64,000 nt of DNA from Symbiodinium natans (taxonomy: Eukaryota > Sar > Dinophyceae > Suessiales > Symbiodiniaceae). The stretch is from positions 1 through 64,000 of the forward strand of contig CAJNDS010000204.1 of NCBI GenBank assembly GCA_905221605.1. The letters are read 5' to 3'. Every line of letters starts with the position of its first letter. The stretch's first letter is position 1. Below, piece after piece: positions 1-64,000 of this stretch. Below the pieces are notes generated by a model that saw nothing but the letters and a program-made list of their open reading frames with translations, had not been told where the DNA came from and did not search any database. The position numbers and the translations under genes were made by a program.

Positions 1-800
1 ACTCAATCTCCAACGCAACAAATTTGCTTATAAGGACTTAATTTGCTTCTAAATAGAAGGGGAGAGGGCGCCAGGGGTCGGTCTTCCAAAATAAGTAGGA
101 CCAAAAAACACTCCCCACCACACCCCCCCACTCCCCTCCACTTCACTCCACTGCGTGTTCTGGGTTTGTTTAAGGGTATTGTCAGGGCTTATTCTCCAAA
201 ACCCTATCGATCCAGGGTTTAGGATTCTAACGAGAAGCCCCAAAACCCCAAGCCTATAGGGTTAAGCAATTTAACCTCAACCCTTAATCTTTAAACACCC
301 TATAGGGTTACGGTTTAAAGGTTTAGGATTTGAATTTCAGACATGTAAACCTTGACCTACAATTCAACGGAAACACGAAACCTTTAACCCTTGCAGGGTT
401 AAGGTTTAAAGGTATAGGGTTTAAGATATAGGCACTCTAAACCCCTATCGATCCAGGGTTTAGGGTTTTAAAGAAAAGCCCCGGAACCCTTAGAATGAAA
501 CAAATAATTAAGCCTAATTCTTTAACCTTTAAACCCTGTAGGGTTAACATTTAAAGGTTTAGGGTTTAAGATATAGGCATTTAAACCTTGACCTGCCAGT
601 ACACCGAAACCCTTAAACTTTATGGGTTAATTCAAGGTCTAGGGTTTAAGATATTGGTAGTTAACCCTTGACGTGCAATTAAACCGAAACCTGCAGCCTG
701 GAAACTTTATAGGGTTAAGGTTTAAAGGCTTAGGGCTTAAGATAAATGATTTTCAACCTAAGCCTGCAATTGAACTGAAACACATAACCTTCAAACCTTA
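1..800. repeat. Degenerate telomere-derived tandem repeat
   Basis: Five or more loose copies of a ~110-130 bp unit containing AGGGTTAAGGTTTAAAGGTTTAGGG, TTTAAGATATAGGCA, AACCTTGACCTGCAATT and CCGAAACC. No exon recognised; the region belongs to the dynein intron or beyond. Confidence 0.7.
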
Positions 801-974
801 TATGAGGAGTACGCGTATGCTATGGCTGGAAACTGCGCGTTTATAGCCCAAGCTGCGTGTCGAAATTGAGTCGATTCAACGCATACATACTGGAACCACT
901 TTCAGTGGCGTAATATACAATACCGTGGCCTAGAGTTGCGTAATATATTTTTAACCATAAGAAAAAATCTTCAG

Positions 975-1485
975 GACCGGGAGTTTTAAAACTCCTTGCT
1001 TAGCCACGAGAGGAGTTTTAAAACTCCTGCCACCGAAGATTGAAGATTGTCGGGGCCAAGAGTTTTAAAACTCCTTGCTTAGCCACGAGAGGAGTTTTAA
1101 AACTCCTGCCACTGAAGATTGAAGATTGAAGATTCCCCGGAACTCTTTCCAGGAATCTTCAGTCTTCAATCTTCGGGGCCAGGAGTTTTAAAACTCCTTA
1201 CTTAGCCACAAGAGGAGTTTTAAAACTCCCGGCCCCTAAGATTGAAGATTGAAGATTCCTGGAAAGAGTTCTGGGGAATCTTCAATCTTCCATCTTCGGG
1301 GCCAGGAGTTTTAAAACTCCTTGCTTAGCCACAAGAGGAGTTTTAAAACTCCCGGCCCCTAAGATTGAAGATTGAAGATTCCTGGAAAGAGTTCTGGGGA
1401 ATCTTCAATCTTCAATCTTCGGGGCCAGGAGTTTTAAAACTCCTTACTTAGCCACAAGAGGAGTTTTAAAACTCCTGGCCCTGCC
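975..1485. repeat. Tandem array with nested palindromes
   Basis: About five copies of AGGAGTTTTAAAACTCCT, spaced by TTGCTTAGCCACAAGAGG, alternate with AATCTTCAATCTTC / GAAGATTGAAGATT inverted pairs and the core CCTGGAAAGAGTTC. AGGAGTTTTAAAACTCCT is itself a perfect palindrome, so the array could extrude cruciforms. No coding potential. Confidence 0.88.
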
Positions 1486-1663
1486 AAATTTTTTTCGGCG
1501 TCTTTAAGTATTTGCTATTTCGTATTTTATGTATATCTATAGATATATGTCCATATATATATATATATCCGGCTTCGAATATAGTAAACACGTCTCGACA
1601 TAGAAAAGGGTATGAAACGGTAGGTTTTTTTTTGGGGGGGGGGTACCATATATATATATATGA

Positions 1664-1945
1664 AGAGAAGGTTTAGGGTTTAGGGTTTAGGGTTTAGGGT
1701 TTAGGGTTTAGGGCCTAGGGTTTAGGGTTAAAGTTCCTAGTGCTTTAGGAGGGGCTTTCTGCGACCCTTGCTGAGGCTCATAGGTGGCGGGTTAGGGTTT
1801 AGGGTTTAGGGTTTAGGGTTTAGGGTTTAGGGTTTAGGGTTTAGGGTTTAGGGTTTAGGGTTTAGGGTTTAGGGTTTAGGATTTAGGGTTTAGGGTTTAG
1901 GGTTTACGGTTTAGGGTTTAGGTTTTAGGGTTTAGGGTTTAGGGA
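1664..1945. repeat. Long TTTAGGG array
   Basis: Two runs of TTTAGGG broken by GTTCCTAGTGCTTTAGGAGGGGC...GGTGGCGG at about 1730-1790. Confidence 0.9.
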
Positions 1946-2801
1946 CTCAGGATTCGCATCCTGGAGATGAGAGCCATTGCAAACCCGACACCCCGAAACC
2001 CCGAAACCGAAACCCCAATTCCAAGAATTCAACACCCTAGACCCCAAAACCGAAACCCGACTTCCAAGTTTTCAACACCCTGGCCCCTAAACCGAAACCA
2101 AGATGCCAATTATTATGACCTCAGTTCCCTAAATCCCCCAGCTCTCAGGCTACAGGGCGCCACGCACTCTTAGATGCTAGGGTTTAGGGTTCAGTGTAAG
2201 GCTTAGAGTTGCAGCAAGGGTTTATAGGGTTCTAGGGTTTTCGTTTAGAGTCAAAAGTTTAGGGCTTGGGGTCCCATAGCCCATCAAACCCTGTCGCTCC
2301 ATTCTAGGAGGCCGAGAGCAATCAGCAGAGCCCTTAGGGTTTAGGGTTTAGGGTTTAGGGTTTAGGGTTTAGGGTTTAGGGTTCAGGGTCTGGGGCCTTT
2401 GCGGTTGCAGAAATGGCAACCTTCGCAACAGAAATTTCGCTGTTGACTGAAGGCTTGAAAAACCCCCTACCACCCCCCCCCCCCAAGCATACAACCCACC
2501 CCCCCCCCCCCCCCCAACCAAAAAAAAAAAGGCGCTAACAGTAAAACCCCAAACACGAAACCTCATGAACCCTAAGCCCTGCACACCGACATTGCACAAG
2601 CCCAAGCCGCGAAACCCCTCAACTGTGAAAACCCTGTAACCCGAAACCAGAAACCCTCTACCCCTACACCTTCTGTCCCTAAACCCTAACCTTAGCCCCT
2701 GAACCCTAAACCCTAAACCCTAAACCCTAAATCCTAAACCCTAAAAACCCGCAACCCTGGCTTCTGGGAGTGTGTGTGCGTCTCTCGTCTTGGCACCCCG
2801 C

Positions 2802-62688
<59,887 letters not shown>

Positions 62689-64000
62689 CTTTGAGGCGGG
62701 TGAGTTTGGGGGATTTTAGGGGGGTTTAGGGTTTAGGGTTTAGGGTTTAGGGTTTAGGGTTTAGGGCAGTTCAGGGCTTCCAAAGTAGGTATACTCATTT
62801 GGGGGGTTCCTATCAGAAGGATAAGAGCATATTGGGTATTTTCGGGATGTTCCTATTTCGGGAGATGAACAATCCCCCCCCGTCCATGTGCATTGCCTCG
62901 GAATCCGCGAAAAGTTCACCAGCCAACTCTCAACTCCCACGCCCCGGATTTGAAAAAGGGTTCTCGAGGAGTTCTGTATAGCCTGGGCCTGAGGGTGAAT
63001 TGCCGATCCTTTTTCCACACCCTCTTGAAATTGCTTTTGCCGGGGGTTGGGGTTCCAAATTCACCGGCAAAAAGTGTTCTTTGCTTCGGGGCATGTACCC
63101 TACTTAATTATATCTCCCCCCCCTCTGTCCTCCCCCCCCCCCCCCCCCCCCCCAAAGGAAAAAGGGCGAAAAAAACCCAAACAAAAACGAAAGACCCTAA
63201 CACCGCTAGCAGCGACAGACTACCCCAACAAAAGGCCGAAATCCAACCCACAGCAGCAAAAAAAAAGGACCAGGGCCTAGCCCGGATAGCACCAACCAGG
63301 GGCTCTTTCTCCTCAGGTCACGCACTCGGGATGCGGGCTTAAGCTTTGATGAAGGGTTCAAAAGGGGCTTCGGGTGGTTTCGGGTTTAGGGTTTAGGGTT
63401 TAGGGTTTAGGGTTTATAAGGGTTGAGGGTTAAGGGTTAAGGGTTTAGGGTTTAGGGTTTAGGGTTTAGGGTTTAGGCTTCTCTCTCTTGGGTCACAGGG
63501 CTTTTGGGCTGCTAGGGCCCCAGCCCCGTACCCCAAAGAGTGAGTAGGAGTTAGGGCTCTGGGATGCTAAACCGCTATAAGAGTAAACCGTAGACGCCGT
63601 AGACCCTGAGGGTTAGGGCTTAGGAACCCCAAACCCTGAAAAGTACGCGCAACTCTGAAGGCACACAGCCCCCAAGCCCCCCCCAAAACGAAAGCCCAAA
63701 ACCCAAAACCCTAAACCCTACACCCTAAACCCTACACCAGAGCCTCCCAAACATCGAACTTCTAAAGCCCTAAACTCTCAGGCTTGAAGGCCCGAAACTT
63801 GGGATGTTCCCCCTTATACTAACAATCCTTAACAGGGATTTCTAATCGGGGGTGCTAGAATCCGGATTCGATGAAGGGGAACATCCCAACCGCAAAAACC
63901 CTGGAACCCAAAAACCAGAAAACCCTAAAGCCCAAGAACACCCTCAAGCCGCATCCCTGAAACCCCCCCCCCCCCCCCCCCCCCCAGATTCCTACTAGTT
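62689..64000. other. Intron upstream of the first visible dynein exon
   Basis: Contains TTTAGGG arrays (62725-62765, 63385-63475), a long C tract near 63130, one inverted-repeat element (63798-63890) and a C tract at the edge. No exon recognised; the preceding AAA4 exon must lie beyond 64000 or be too diverged to see. Confidence 0.5.
63798..63890. mobile_element. TTGGGATGTTCCCCC-type element
   Basis: Ends CTTGGGATGTTCCCCCTTATACTAA and GGGGAACATCCCAA in the intron upstream of the first visible dynein exon. Confidence 0.86.

Noticed and set aside
1664-1945. The window as a chromosome end
   Set aside because: Arrays occur in both orientations throughout 60 kb, within introns of in-frame genes; none is terminal.

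Overview
The window is nuclear DNA of a flagellated protist, most likely a dinoflagellate. Three things point there: TTTAGGG-type repeats, AG|G acceptors at almost every splice site, and donors that are mainly GC or GA rather than GT. No gene is carried by a long ORF. Both recognisable genes are split into very small exons that lie between telomere-like (TTTAGGG/CCCTAAA) arrays, short inverted-repeat elements and microsatellites. Every gene I can read is on the minus strand.

Gene 1 is an axonemal dynein heavy chain, closest in sequence feel to the DNAH10 / inner-arm I1 (f) beta chain group. I can read 62 consecutive exons from 62688 down to 2802. They join in frame into about 1072 residues from only 3218 coding bases (mean exon 52 nt, smallest 17 nt). 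The stretch runs from the end of AAA4 through stalk helix 1, the microtubule-binding tip, stalk helix 2, AAA5 and into AAA6. Both ends of the gene lie outside the window.

Gene 2 is a complete aldo-keto reductase in 13 exons (12183 down to 7236, 358 residues, full catalytic tetrad). It lies inside one 6.4-kb dynein intron on the same strand. Its first exon carries a textbook PCNA-interacting (PIP-box) motif joined through a Ser/Pro linker to the reductase barrel.

The introns are the real novelty. In transcript orientation most of them begin with (TTTAGGG)n and end with (CCCTAAA)n, so the two ends are complementary and could fold the splice sites together. By eye 41 exons show the expected flanking orientation on both sides and only 4 show the reverse. 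Several arrays sit between direct duplications of neighbouring exon or element sequence, as if the array had been inserted there. Several families of short terminal-inverted-repeat elements are also present. In two aldo-keto reductase introns the element is the whole intron and its end supplies the AG acceptor, which is the introner architecture.

Region by region: 1-2800 is repeats and unresolved intron; 2802-6388 holds the last four dynein exons seen; 7236-12183 is the nested reductase; 12745-62688 is the rest of the dynein; 62689-64000 is upstream intron. Several unassigned coding-like islands occur within dynein introns, one of them resembling a family-8 glycosyltransferase. Exon boundaries were chosen by hand from homology, phase and AG/GN dinucleotides, so they need transcript confirmation.
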